A DNA stretch of 64,000 nt. It comes from DASVWZ01 sp036392935 (GTDB lineage Bacteria; Acidobacteriota; Terriglobia; Terriglobales; Acidobacteriaceae). The notes under the pieces are model-generated. The model ran no database searches. It was not told where the DNA came from and was given only the letters and a program-made list of their open reading frames with translations. The stretch covers positions 48,868 to 112,867 of the forward strand of contig DASVWZ010000239.1 in NCBI GenBank assembly GCA_036392935.1. The letters run 5' to 3'. A program made the position numbers and the translations under genes. This document shows, piece after piece, positions 25,322 through 34,322 of the stretch (position 1 is the first letter of the stretch; each line of letters begins with the position of its first letter).

Positions 25322-27001
25322 ATGGAGGTTCGCATTTTCTCTGCGAACGATCAGGCTTCCCACACACAGAACAGAATGCAGAGTTTTCCTCAAATTGCCA
25401 TACTGGCCGCGCTGATTGGCCCCCACAGCTTCGGCCAATACGTCCGCCAACATTTTCTCGATAAGACGTTCCAGGGCCTCTACAGCCCGAATGCATTTGA
25501 TTTGGCTCTGCTGATCCCGTATTTCATCGTGCTGATCCTCCTGGCGGGGTACGGCGCCCATCGCTACTGGTTGGTCTACGTTTATTACAAACATAAAGCC
25601 AACCGCACCACGGAACCCGCGCAGCGTTTCCCCGACCTGCCGCGCGTCACAGTCCAGTTGCCAATTTTCAATGAACAGTTTGTCATCGACCGGCTGCTGC
25701 AGGCCGTCTGCGCGCTCGATTACCCGCCGGAGAAATTAGACATCCAGGTCCTTGATGATTCCACCGACCAGACCGCCGATGTAGCCCGCCGGCTGGTGGA
25801 CGCCTATGCCTCCCGCGGATTTCCTGTGACCTATCATCACCGCAGCAATCGCCACGGATTCAAGGCGGGCGCGCTGGCCGAGGGCCTGCTCAGCGCCAAA
25901 GGCGAGTTTGTCGCAATCTTCGACGCTGATTTTGTTCCCCCGCCTGATTTTCTGTTGAAAACCGTCCACTACTTCACCGATCCCACAGTTGGCATGGTGC
26001 AAACCCGCTGGACGCACATCAACCGCAACTATTCGTTCCTGACGGAAGTCGAGGCCATTCTGCTGGATGGCCATTTTGTCCTCGAACATTCTGGCCGCGC
26101 TCGCAGCAACGTATTTTTCAACTTCAATGGCACCGCCGGCCTCTGGCGTCGCACCGCGATTGACGACGCCGGCGGTTGGCAGCACGATACGCTTACCGAA
26201 GACACCGACCTTTCTTACCGCGCCCAACTCAAGGGATGGAAATTCTTGTATCTGCAAGACGTAGAGTGCCCGGCCGAGCTTCCAGTCGAGATGACGGCGT
26301 TCAAAACTCAACAGGCGCGCTGGGCCAAGGGACTCATCCAAACCAGCAAGAAGATCCTGCCCACGGTTCTTAAGAGCGACCAACCGCACCGGGTCAAGGT
26401 CGAAGCTTGGTACCATCTCACGGCGAATCTGAGCTACCCCCTCATGGTCATGCTGTCGGTGCTGCTGCTGCCCGCCATGATCATCCGCTTTTATCAGGGA
26501 TGGTTCCAGATGCTCTACATCGATCTCCCGCTGTTCATGGCATCCACATTTTCCATCTCCAGTTTTTATCTCGTATCGCAGCGTGAGCTGTTTCCCAAAT
26601 CGTGGCCGCGCTCGCTCCTGTATCTGCCATTTCTCATGGCCCTGGGCATCGGGCTTACGGTGACCAACACACGCGCGGTGCTCGAAGCCCTGCGCGGCAA
26701 ACAGAGCTCTTTCACGCGTACGCCGAAATATCGCGTCGAATCCAGGAAAGATAAAATTCGTGCCAACAACTATCGCAAGGGTCTGGGATGGGTCCCGTGG
26801 GTCGAATTGCTGATCGGCGCCTATTTTGCTTGGACGGTTTGGTATGCGATCGCCAACGACAATTTTTTCACCGTGCCGTTTCTGATTCTTTTCGTAATCG
26901 GGTATTGGTTCACCGGCCTCATGTCGTTGCTGCAAGGCCGATTTTCCGGCCTGTCGCTCAACGCCGAAGCACACACCAAGCCGTTTCCCGTTGGCGTCTG
27001 A
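25322..27001 (+). CDS. Membrane glycosyltransferase family 2 (cellulose-synthase-like)
   Basis: A processive-type glycosyltransferase, 559 residues from 25322 or 541 from the internal ATG 25376. The catalytic set D, DxD, TED, QxxRW is complete: DDS at 145-147, DADF at 201-204, TEDTD at 292-296 and QQARW at 330-334. One hydrophobic segment precedes the catalytic domain (about 59-77) and several follow it (about 360-550), forming the channel. Without a c-di-GMP PilZ domain or bcs partners, the polymer (glucan, mannan or other) cannot be assigned. A tiny membrane protein follows after 20 bp. Confidence 0.85.
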   Translation: MEVRIFSANDQASHTQNRMQSFPQIAILAALIGPHSFGQYVRQHFLDKTFQGLYSPNAFDLALLIPYFIVLILLAGYGAHRYWLVYVYYKHKANRTTEPAQRFPDLPRVTVQLPIFNEQFVIDRLLQAVCALDYPPEKLDIQVLDDSTDQTADVARRLVDAYASRGFPVTYHHRSNRHGFKAGALAEGLLSAKGEFVAIFDADFVPPPDFLLKTVHYFTDPTVGMVQTRWTHINRNYSFLTEVEAILLDGHFVLEHSGRARSNVFFNFNGTAGLWRRTAIDDAGGWQHDTLTEDTDLSYRAQLKGWKFLYLQDVECPAELPVEMTAFKTQQARWAKGLIQTSKKILPTVLKSDQPHRVKVEAWYHLTANLSYPLMVMLSVLLLPAMIIRFYQGWFQMLYIDLPLFMASTFSISSFYLVSQRELFPKSWPRSLLYLPFLMALGIGLTVTNTRAVLEALRGKQSSFTRTPKYRVESRKDKIRANNYRKGLGWVPWVELLIGAYFAWTVWYAIANDNFFTVPFLILFVIGYWFTGLMSLLQGRFSGLSLNAEAHTKPFPVGV

Positions 27002-27021
27002 TATCCTAGTGCGTCGTGCGG

Positions 27022-27162
27022 ATGCTATGGTGGTTTCTGATTCTGGCGGCGAGCGCGGGCGTGATTTTATGGGCAAGCATGTCGGTATACCTGCGAGTGC
27101 ATCGCCATATGAAGGACACCTCGGTCAAGGAGCCGGCAGATCACGAACCGGACAAGATCTGA
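27022..27162 (+). CDS. Small single-pass membrane protein
   Basis: A 46-residue frame: one hydrophobic segment (WWFLILAASAGVILWASMSVYL, about 3-24) and a charged tail ending in EPDKI. It starts 20 bp after the glycosyltransferase stop and ends 31 bp before bioY. A GTG two codons upstream (27016) is an alternative start. Position and membrane character suggest an accessory subunit of the glycosyltransferase; I do not recognise a family. Confidence 0.5.
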   Translation: MLWWFLILAASAGVILWASMSVYLRVHRHMKDTSVKEPADHEPDKI

Positions 27163-27193
27163 CTCCCCGCTTTGAATGGTAGACAGGAGATCC

Positions 27194-27772
27194 ATGACAA
27201 AATCTTCCACCCATGTTCTGAACGCAAACGAACGCCTCCTTCACGGAATGCGGCAGTTCGCCATTCTGATCGGCGCTAGCCTTTTCGTAGCCGTATGCGC
27301 GCACATCGCCATTCCCCTGCCCTTCACGCCCGTCCCGCTCACTTTGCAAAATTTTGGCGTTTTGATGGTCGGTCTGGCGCTCGGAAGCCGCCGCGGCATC
27401 GCCGCCTTAATGCTCTATCTGGCCGAAGGTCTGGCCGGTTTGCCCGTCTTTAGCCCAACCGGGCCAGGCGGATTGGCGCAATTGCTCGGCCCGACCGGCG
27501 GCTTTTTGATGGCCTATCCTTTCGTCGCAGGTTTGGCTGGATTCATCATGGAACGCGGACGTCAGACATTTCTTCGCGCCGCCACCGCAGGCTTGCTCGC
27601 CGAGACCTTGCTGTTCCTCGGCGGACTAAGCTGGCTGACCGCTTTCACGCATTCGTTCACTCAAGCCCTGCGCTTCGGGCTTTACGGCTTCGTCTTTGCC
27701 GAAGTCATCAAGATCATGGCAGCGGCAGCAATCGCCAGCCGAACCGGCCGCTGGAAGAAATTTACAGAGTAG
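27194..27772 (+). CDS. bioY: Biotin transporter BioY (ECF S-component)
   Basis: A 192-residue membrane protein of about six helices that captures biotin for an ECF transporter or acts alone. The family pattern is clear: PLPFTPVPLTLQNFGVLMVG in the N-terminal half and GPGGLAQLLGPTGGFLMAYPFVAG in the centre. ATG 27194 is chosen because an AGGAGA lies four bases upstream; a reading from 27176 overlaps the intergenic region. No ECF ATPase genes are adjacent, so it depends on a shared module or works solo. mqnD starts 8 bp after its stop. Confidence 0.93.
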   Translation: MTKSSTHVLNANERLLHGMRQFAILIGASLFVAVCAHIAIPLPFTPVPLTLQNFGVLMVGLALGSRRGIAALMLYLAEGLAGLPVFSPTGPGGLAQLLGPTGGFLMAYPFVAGLAGFIMERGRQTFLRAATAGLLAETLLFLGGLSWLTAFTHSFTQALRFGLYGFVFAEVIKIMAAAAIASRTGRWKKFTE

Positions 27773-27780
27773 CAATCCTT

Positions 27781-28632
27781 ATGCGCAGTCGCAGTGGTGA
27801 AATTCGAGAGATCACCGTCGCCCACAGTCCAGACTCGGACGACGCCTTCATGTTTTACGGCTTGGCCACCAACAAAGTCCGTGTGCCCGGCCTGCGCTTC
27901 GCCCACACCCTAACCGACATCGAAACCCTCAATCGTAAGGCCATGCAGGGCGTTTACGATGTCACCGCGATCTCCTTTCACGCCTACCCTTACGTGCAGG
28001 ACAAGTACGCGCTCTTGCCCAGCGGCGGCAGCGTCGGCGACGGATACGGCCCCATGATCGTGGCCACCCATCCCTACTCGGCTGCGGAAATCAAGCAGAA
28101 GCGCATCGCAATTCCCGGCACCCTAACCACTGCCTACTTGGTCCTGCGCCTGTTCGCGCCCGGAGTTGAAACCGAAGTCGTGCCCTTCGATCAGATCATT
28201 CCCCAGGTGCTCGAAGGTAAGCAGGAAGCCGGCCTGATCATCCACGAAGGTCAATTGACCTACGACAAATCCGGCCTGCACCGCATCGTCGACCTCGGCA
28301 AATGGTGGCAACGCATGACCGGCTTGCCGCTTCCCCTCGGCGGAAATGCCATCCGCCGCGCTCTCGGCCCTGAACTCATGTCTCGGGTCGCCGGCGCGCT
28401 GCGCGACAGCATTCAGTACGCCCTCGACCATCGCGACGAAGCTCTCGCCTACGCCATGCAGTTCGCCCGCGATCTCGATGCCCAGCTCGCCGATAAATTC
28501 GTCGGCATGTACGTGAACGAGCGCACCCTCGACTACGGTCCCGACGGACGCGAAGCCGTACGCCGCCTGCTCGACATGGGTTACAAGGCAGGCATCATCT
28601 CTCAGCAATCGAACGTCGAATTCGCCGCCTGA
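27781..28632 (+). CDS. mqnD: 1,4-dihydroxy-6-naphthoate synthase (futalosine menaquinone pathway)
   Basis: A 283-residue MqnD, which converts cyclic dehypoxanthine futalosine to 1,4-dihydroxy-6-naphthoate. The family opening ITVAHSPDSDDAFMFYGL, the IETLNRKAMQGVYDVTAISFHAY substrate loop, SVGDGYGPMIVA and GLIIHEGQLTY are all present; the fold is periplasmic-binding-protein-like. The mqnA paralogue is less likely because of the DSDD motif. It follows bioY closely, and the two are probably cotranscribed, though biotin and menaquinone are not directly linked. Confidence 0.9.
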   Translation: MRSRSGEIREITVAHSPDSDDAFMFYGLATNKVRVPGLRFAHTLTDIETLNRKAMQGVYDVTAISFHAYPYVQDKYALLPSGGSVGDGYGPMIVATHPYSAAEIKQKRIAIPGTLTTAYLVLRLFAPGVETEVVPFDQIIPQVLEGKQEAGLIIHEGQLTYDKSGLHRIVDLGKWWQRMTGLPLPLGGNAIRRALGPELMSRVAGALRDSIQYALDHRDEALAYAMQFARDLDAQLADKFVGMYVNERTLDYGPDGREAVRRLLDMGYKAGIISQQSNVEFAA

Positions 28633-28672
28633 CATCTCCGGCGAACTTCACATTTCGGTACTCAAGCTGAAA

Positions 28673-30382
28673 CTATTTCACCGTCTGCTTAAACGTAAAC
28701 ACCGGATCGACCTCAATCGGCAGGCCATCCGCCATCTTCAGCGTTCGCTTGAGTTCGTCGGGAATCGTGCCGTATTTCTTCATCCAGTCTTCAACCTTCG
28801 CGCGATCACCCGTAGCTTCCGCCTGCAAAAGTTCCTTGTTCAAACTCGCCACGGCATCCGGCATCTTCGCAAAATCAATTGCGTACTGCCCCGATGGCAT
28901 CCGCTTAATCGCTCCTCGTTCCACAAAATAATTAAACTGCAACAACCCCGCCTGGGCATGCGCATCCGCCACCCCAAAGCGCGCGGTGCGAAAATAATCC
29001 GCAACATGCGAAGCGTAGTATTCCTCCATCCGGCTCTTTGGCACCACATCGTGGTCGGCTAGCCACTTCAACGAGTAAAGCCCGCAGACATCCGCCTTGG
29101 CTTCTTCCCATCCGCTGTAGGCCGGCCCAAGCGCTTCCTGAATGGGCAATTTGCCTGACGCCGTCCGCGAGAACGCCGGCCCAATTCCATGGCAAATTTC
29201 ATGCATGATCGTGTCAGAAAGATAGCCGTCTGCAGCCACCTTCGCCGCCTGCTCCCGCACCATGACCTTGCGCGCGACCGGAAGAATGATATAGGTCACC
29301 CGCGCATCCATGAAATTCTTGAAGAACAGCCGCTTGCTGCCCTTCTGCTCGTGTATCCGCGCGTCGTTCGGCAAGTTGTCGGCGACCGACTCGTATCCGT
29401 GAACCATGTCCCCGCTGCGAAAGACATTGTCGACAACTTCCATGGGCGCAGCCGTGCCGCGCTTCGAAGGCCGGTCTTCCGCATCGAGCGGCAGCGAATC
29501 CTGAATGTCAGGGATGTACTTCTGAAACATCTCCAGCTTGCGCCTCTCGGCCTGATTGCGAATCATCACCGCCGCCCCGTACGTCGTCTTCACCCCCAGC
29601 AGATCGTCTTCGTAATTTTCGTAAGGCGCAAAAATAATGTCGATCTTCGGATTCTTCAGATCAACCCACGCCAGATCGCTCTTAAAGTAATCATCGCTGA
29701 GCAGCGCGTCCGCCCGCATGCGCAGAAAACTCGCAAACCCCGGATCGCCACTCAACGCCGCCGCCTCCCGCAAATCCTTCGCTGCCGGCTCCAGAAACGC
29801 CCGATACGCAATGTGATACGGCACCGCCTCCAGCTGCCCATCGTGCCATCGCACAATGCTCGTGCCGTTGTAAATGCCATCTCTCTGCTCCGGATGGTCT
29901 TTCACATACTGCTCAATCTTTTCCCGCGTCAAATCCGGCGGATAAAACGACCGTCCCGCCGGCAGCGGCGTCGCCCCGACGAACGGCTTGTCCTCATCCA
30001 GCCGGTCATAGCGCGAAGCATTAATCCAGATGAACCGCCGCAACGCTTCATCCTTCGGATTCGTGCTCAACCCCAGCGTCTCATACAGCTCCAACGCCGG
30101 AGGATCGATCTGCCGCCAGTAAATGTCTTCGATGTACCGCGACGCATCCACCAGCTTTTGCACCAGTTGCTTCTCGCGCGCCGTCAGGCCTGCACCTGCA
30201 AACGGCATCTCCACCCGCTTCAGCCGCGCCAGCCGTTCATTCAGATCAGGAGCCACTTTTAGCCCAGCCGACTCCGGGCCTTTGGCCGCTGAGCCGGTCA
30301 TCTTGCGTTGAGTTTTTTGTGAGAATGCCAAACCAGAAAGGAACAAACAACTGACTATCACCCAACTGCAGGTTCGACCCAT
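28673..30382 (-). CDS. Exported zinc peptidase related to dipeptidyl peptidase III (M49-like)
   Basis: A 569-residue protein with a signal peptide (VSCLFLSGLAFS). The zinc motif is HEICHG near residue 393 (HEXXH form with a following Gly), with the third ligand likely in EEAKADVCGLY near 425. That HEXXH ... EEAKAD pairing is the pattern of the bacterial DPP III-related group, whose eukaryotic members have HEXXGH and EECRAE. Other conserved stretches are KRGTAAPMEVVDNVFRSGD and LPNDARIHEQKGSKR. The substrate is unknown, probably peptides in the periplasm. It stands alone, divergent from a HAD gene. Confidence 0.8.
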   Translation of the reverse strand: MGRTCSWVIVSCLFLSGLAFSQKTQRKMTGSAAKGPESAGLKVAPDLNERLARLKRVEMPFAGAGLTAREKQLVQKLVDASRYIEDIYWRQIDPPALELYETLGLSTNPKDEALRRFIWINASRYDRLDEDKPFVGATPLPAGRSFYPPDLTREKIEQYVKDHPEQRDGIYNGTSIVRWHDGQLEAVPYHIAYRAFLEPAAKDLREAAALSGDPGFASFLRMRADALLSDDYFKSDLAWVDLKNPKIDIIFAPYENYEDDLLGVKTTYGAAVMIRNQAERRKLEMFQKYIPDIQDSLPLDAEDRPSKRGTAAPMEVVDNVFRSGDMVHGYESVADNLPNDARIHEQKGSKRLFFKNFMDARVTYIILPVARKVMVREQAAKVAADGYLSDTIMHEICHGIGPAFSRTASGKLPIQEALGPAYSGWEEAKADVCGLYSLKWLADHDVVPKSRMEEYYASHVADYFRTARFGVADAHAQAGLLQFNYFVERGAIKRMPSGQYAIDFAKMPDAVASLNKELLQAEATGDRAKVEDWMKKYGTIPDELKRTLKMADGLPIEVDPVFTFKQTVK

Positions 30383-30468
30383 ACGCGGCGATTCTAGCAG
30401 AGCATTTCATTAACAGGACCGCACTGGCGTTAACAAATTGGCTCCCCGTATCATATTCATGGGACGAA

Positions 30469-31203
30469 ATGCCGCGCACAAAAACAGACAAGACAAACGC
30501 AGCCCAGCCGAACCAAGCCCAAACCCTGCTCATCGACGCCGATGACACGCTCTGGGAGAACAATATTTATTTCGAGCGTGCCATCGCCAACTTCATTTCG
30601 TTTCTCAATCACCACGAATATTCGGCCGCGCAGGTGCGCGAAGTCCTCAACCAGGTCGAGCGCGAGGCCATCGTCACCCACGGATACGGCCTGCACAGCT
30701 TCGCCCATTCCCTGGTCCGCACCTTCGAGCAGCTATCCGTCGAGCCGCTCACGCCCGCCTTGCATGAAACCATCAACGGATTCGCTCACACCATCGCCGA
30801 GCATCCCGTCGAAATCATTCGCGACGTCACCGAGACCCTGCAGTATCTTTCCCCGCGCCATCATCTGATTCTGCTCACCAAAGGCGCCATCGCCGAGCAG
30901 ACCGGCAAAATCGAGCGCTCCGGATTGAAAGATTATTTCGCTGCGACAGAAGTTGTGGCCGAGAAGAATCAGGCAACCTATCGCAACGTAGTTGGAAAGT
31001 ACGACTTGGCGACCGATTCCACCTGGATGATCGGCAACAGCCCTAAGTCCGACATCAATCCCGCCCTCGCCGCCGGCCTCAACGCCGTCTTCGTTCCCCA
31101 CGGCGACACCTGGATTCTCGAGCACGAAGAAGTCGCCGAAGCCCAAGCTCCCAGCAAGCTACTGATCGTCGAAAAATTCGCCGGATTAAGAGAGCACTTC
31201 TAA
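30469..31203 (+). CDS. HAD-superfamily hydrolase
   Basis: A 244-residue phosphatase-like enzyme. Motif I is LLIDADDTLWE (about 21-31, with the nucleophile Asp and acid/base Asp two residues apart), motif II is LLTKG (about 134-138), and motifs III/IV appear as K..T.. and WMIGNSPKSDINPALAAG (about 191-208). The cap is alpha-helical between motifs I and II, the layout of the C1 subfamily (YjjG/phosphoglycolate-phosphatase group). The substrate is not readable from sequence. The gene is divergent from the M49-like peptidase with 86 bp between them. Confidence 0.88.
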   Translation: MPRTKTDKTNAAQPNQAQTLLIDADDTLWENNIYFERAIANFISFLNHHEYSAAQVREVLNQVEREAIVTHGYGLHSFAHSLVRTFEQLSVEPLTPALHETINGFAHTIAEHPVEIIRDVTETLQYLSPRHHLILLTKGAIAEQTGKIERSGLKDYFAATEVVAEKNQATYRNVVGKYDLATDSTWMIGNSPKSDINPALAAGLNAVFVPHGDTWILEHEEVAEAQAPSKLLIVEKFAGLREHF

Positions 31204-31216
31204 CCGCCGCCCGCGC

Positions 31217-32343
31217 TCATTTTCCGTCGAACACGAATATGTTCCCATACTCATCTGCCAGAAACGCCCAATCGTGGGTGGAAGTGCACCACCCGGCACT
31301 GCTTGTTAAGCCCTCAGCACTTAGCCTGATGGCCGTACTCCAATCTTGGTCGGCATGCCAAACAAAGCCCAGATCAAGCGGTTCACTTTTACCGCTGGTT
31401 CTCCCGCAGCACACGGTCAGAACCTCCCCGTTTTGGGTAAGGCTGGCGCGGTCACCGATATCCAACTGATTCGGCTGCGTTAGCGCGAAGGAGGGTTGCG
31501 CGCTGTCTGTCCAGCCGCCTGACGGTTCATCGAAGATCCACACCACATCATAGCTCGGCGCGCCGCCCACAACGATCTCCGGAGCTATGGTGACATTGGA
31601 TCCAAAGCCTGCACCCCTGTCTTCCCGCGGAGAAAGCTCAGCTGTTTGCATTACCGAACTCCATCCACCCGGCGGTTCATCATAGACGTAGACCGCGCCG
31701 CCCCGCACGGTATGAGTGCCGTAGTTTTGTGGCGCGCCGACAGCAATTAGATTGCCGCCTCCACCCGCAGGTCCGGTTATCGCGACCGACGTGCCGAGCT
31801 GCCAGTAAGGGGCGCCGTCGCTCGCCGTCAGGTGCGCATCTTCAGTCGCATCCACCCAGCCACCTGAAGGCTCAACGTAGACATACGCCTTGCCAGTCTC
31901 GGTCGCGTACCCCGGCGCCCCAACGACCACCGTGTTTCCCCACGCAGCCGCTGAAACACCAAAATCGTTGTTCGGCTCGGGGTCCGACGGGGTCAAGGCA
32001 GCCCCTTCCTGCTCGCTGGCCCAGCCTCCAGACGGCTTAACGAAGACATATGCGCATCCGGCAGAGGTCGCCACAATGTAATCGTTTTGAATGGCAATAG
32101 CGGCGATCTGCGCGCTTTGGTCTGAGATCGTCAACGTCGCAACCTGATTCCAGGTTCCGATCGCATAGAGCTGGATCTGGTTGGCTGCGGTGCAGACGTA
32201 AGCTACGACCCCATTCTGCGCCGCAAGAACTGGGTTAGCCGAACACGCGCGTCCTGGCCACGAATCTCCGCCACTGGCTTCCGCGTCGTCGCATAACCCT
32301 GCGCAACCATCACGGCCAAGAGCAACACCAGAATTCTACGCAT
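31217..32343 (-). pseudogene. Secreted FG-GAP-like repeat protein with a frame break after the signal peptide
   Basis: The minus strand from 32343 reads a signal peptide (MRRILVLLLAVMVAQGYA) and then stops early. The following frame, shifted by one base, reads about 60 more coding-like codons (CSANPVLAAQNGVVAYVC) and joins a 305-residue open frame ending at 31217. That body contains integrin-like beta-propeller repeats: NDFGVSAAAWGNTVVVGAPGY, WQLGTSVAITG, NLIAVGAPQN, GFGSNVTIAPEIVVGGAPS, with PSGGW linkers. No start codon exists in the body frame before TTG 32134. A single missing base near 32280-32300 explains the arrangement: either real decay, a programmed shift, or a sequencing error. The family is common among secreted acidobacterial proteins. 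Confidence 0.65.
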
Positions 32344-32421
32344 AATCCCCCCACTCCCCGCCCAATCATACGCCTAATCAAGGCCCGGACGATCTACGCT
32401 CGTCATATATAGTGATACCCA

Positions 32422-33468
32422 ATGCTCCTCCGCGAAAACGTGCCTCTCGCCCCACTCACCACCATCGGAGTCGGCGGCCCGTCCCGTTATTTCGTCGAGG
32501 CCCAGACCGCAGCCGAGGTCGCCGAAGCGGTCACGTTCGCAAATACCAATCATTTGCCTCTTTTCGTCCTCGGCGGCGGCAGCAATCTTGTCGTATCCGA
32601 TAGCGGCTGGCCCGGCCTCACGCTCAAAATCTCAATCAAAGGAATTCAGGAGCGAACCGAGAACGGCAAAGCCATCTTCCAGGTCGGCGCCGGCGAAGAC
32701 TGGGACCGGTTCGTCGCTCTCACCGTCGAGCGCAATTGCGCAGGCATTGAATGTCTCAGCGGAATCCCCGGCAGCGTCGGCGGAACACCCGTGCAGAACG
32801 TCGGCGCCTACGGTCAGGAGGTCTCTCAAACAATCGAGTCCGTCTTGGCCTTCGATCTTCGCGATTCCCAGCTCCGCGAACTTTGCAATGAAGCCTGCAG
32901 CTTCGCCTATCGCACCAGCCTTTTCAACACCGCCGAAAAAAACCGCTTCATCATCCTCGAAGTCACCTACGCCCTCCAACCCGGCGGCGCAGCCCACGTT
33001 GACTATAGAGATTTGAAAACTTTTTTCGCAGAATCCGGCCACAAGCCCACGCTCGCCGCAACCCGCGACGCCGTGCTGAAGATCCGCTCTGACAAAGGCA
33101 TGCTCATCACTCCCGGCGATCCCGATTGCCGCAGCGCCGGATCGTTCTTCAAAAATCCCGTGCTCTCCCCTGCGCAATATCAAAATCTCACCGCGCTGCC
33201 AGCCAGCCAAGCCCTCCAAATTCCCACTTACCCCGCAGCCAACGCTCAGCACAAAGTCTCCGCCGCGTGGCTCGTCGAACACTCCGGATTCCCCAAAGGC
33301 TACTCCACCGGCCGGGTCGGCATCTCGACCAAACACGCGCTCGCCATCGTGAATAAAGGTGGAGCAACCGCCGCCGACGTCATCTCCCTGAAATCCCAAA
33401 TCCAGGGTCGCGCCCGCGAGCTGTGGGGAATCGACCTCCAGCCCGAGCCCGAGTTTGTCGGTTTTTGA
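32422..33468 (+). CDS. murB: UDP-N-acetylenolpyruvoylglucosamine reductase
   Basis: A 348-residue MurB, the FAD/NADPH enzyme that makes UDP-MurNAc for peptidoglycan. The FAD-binding part has LTTIGVGGPSRYF and FVLGGGSNLVVSD; IPGSVGGTPVQNVGAYGQE is diagnostic; the catalytic serine is in RSAGSFFKNP and the catalytic glutamate in the final PEPEFVGF. The length and the Tyr-containing loop match type I MurB, as in E. coli. It is not in a division/cell-wall cluster here. It ends 103 bp before the convergent uracil-DNA glycosylase gene. Confidence 0.95.
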   Translation: MLLRENVPLAPLTTIGVGGPSRYFVEAQTAAEVAEAVTFANTNHLPLFVLGGGSNLVVSDSGWPGLTLKISIKGIQERTENGKAIFQVGAGEDWDRFVALTVERNCAGIECLSGIPGSVGGTPVQNVGAYGQEVSQTIESVLAFDLRDSQLRELCNEACSFAYRTSLFNTAEKNRFIILEVTYALQPGGAAHVDYRDLKTFFAESGHKPTLAATRDAVLKIRSDKGMLITPGDPDCRSAGSFFKNPVLSPAQYQNLTALPASQALQIPTYPAANAQHKVSAAWLVEHSGFPKGYSTGRVGISTKHALAIVNKGGATAADVISLKSQIQGRARELWGIDLQPEPEFVGF

Positions 33469-33483
33469 ATCGGAGCTCCACCA

Positions 33484-33565
33484 GAAAGAAAAAAGAGGCG
33501 GCGAATGCCCCGAAGGACGCCGCGCGCGGGGTAATGAGTGCACCCTCGGCCCAGGCAGCCGCCTC
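33484..33565 (-). terminator. Terminator-like structured region after the uracil-DNA glycosylase gene
   Basis: On the minus strand an eight-base stem (GAGGCGGC at 33565-33558 with GCCGCCTC at 33502-33495) encloses about 55 nt and is followed directly by a T-run (TTTTTTCTTTC). The enclosed part can itself pair (CCCCG with CGGGG, GGCG with CGCC). It begins five bases after the stop codon at 33571. The big apical region is unusual for a simple terminator. Confidence 0.6.
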
Positions 33566-33570
33566 ACCAG

Positions 33571-34260
33571 CTATCTATCGGCAAAACGCTGCGCCAGCTT
33601 GAATATCGAAACAAACATCGCCCGCGTCAGCTTCCCCGTCTGCGTATTCTGGTTCGACGGATGATACGACGCCAGCAACGTCCGCCCATCCGGCATCTTG
33701 TAATGCGCCCCATGCTCAAACCCATACGCCGCCTTGCTCTGCAGCAGCCCTCGTCGCTTCAGCGAATTCAAATACGCGTCGAACCCGATCTTCCCCAGCG
33801 CCACCACCACCTTCACCTTCGCCAACCCCACCAGTTCGCGGTCCAGATACTCCGAGCAATTCGCCAGCTCCGAAGGCAACGGCTTATTATCCGGCGGAGC
33901 GCAGCGCACCGCTGCCGTAATATACAAATCCTTCAGCTTCAGCCCGTCATCGCAGTGCGTCGCCTCCGGCTGGTTGGCAAATCCCGTCTCATACAGCACC
34001 GGATACATAAACTTTCCCGACGCATCGCCCGTGAACGGACGCCCCGTTCGATTCGATCCGTGCGCTCCCGGCGCAAGCCCCAGAACCAGCACGCGCGCCT
34101 GCGGATCGCCAAATCCCGGCACCGGCTTGCCCCAGTATTCGCAATCCATATACGCGCGCCGCTTCACCCGCGCAATCTCCTGGCGATACGCAACCAGCCG
34201 CGGGCATCGCACGCACGCGATTACCTCGCGATCAAGCTCAACCAGCCAGTTTTTCGCCAT
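33571..34260 (-). CDS. Family 5 uracil-DNA glycosylase (UDGb type)
   Basis: A 229-residue DNA-repair enzyme that removes uracil and other deaminated bases. The family motifs are GLAPGAHGSNRTGRPFTGD (motif 1, about 61-79, lacking the polar Asp/Asn of classical UDG as in UDGb) and SYHPSNQNTQTGKLT near 200-215. Four cysteines for a [4Fe-4S] cluster can be proposed: Cys16 and Cys19 (CVRC), one in AVRCAPPDN and one in LANCSEYL. It is transcribed alone with a terminator just after it. Confidence 0.9.
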   Translation of the reverse strand: MAKNWLVELDREVIACVRCPRLVAYRQEIARVKRRAYMDCEYWGKPVPGFGDPQARVLVLGLAPGAHGSNRTGRPFTGDASGKFMYPVLYETGFANQPEATHCDDGLKLKDLYITAAVRCAPPDNKPLPSELANCSEYLDRELVGLAKVKVVVALGKIGFDAYLNSLKRRGLLQSKAAYGFEHGAHYKMPDGRTLLASYHPSNQNTQTGKLTRAMFVSIFKLAQRFADR

Positions 34261-34289
34261 GCAATGAATTTACAGGAAGGCCCGTGTGG

Positions 34290-34309
34290 CGCGGGCGCCC
34301 TCGCCCGCG
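34290..34309. repeat. REP-like palindrome
   Basis: A perfect eight-base inverted repeat (CGCGGGCG / CGCCCGCG) around CCCT, placed 30 bp upstream of the glycosylase start codon and 13 bp after the START-like gene's stop. Short hairpins of this sequence type recur in acidobacterial intergenic DNA; here it could also end transcription of the flanking gene. Confidence 0.6.
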
Positions 34310-34322
34310 AAGAGCTGCAGCA

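Noticed and set aside
25736..27076. A 446-codon open frame antisense to the GT2 glycosyltransferase
   Set aside because: It mirrors a gene with all catalytic motifs intact; its own protein has no domain and is rich in Gln, Arg and His as antisense frames of GC-rich genes are.
29189..30262. A 357-codon open frame antisense to the M49-like peptidase
   Set aside because: Arg/Leu-rich with no fold signature; the peptidase on the other strand has a signal peptide and zinc motif.
32632..33567. A 311-codon open frame antisense to murB
   Set aside because: murB is fully conserved on the plus strand; the antisense product shows no motif.
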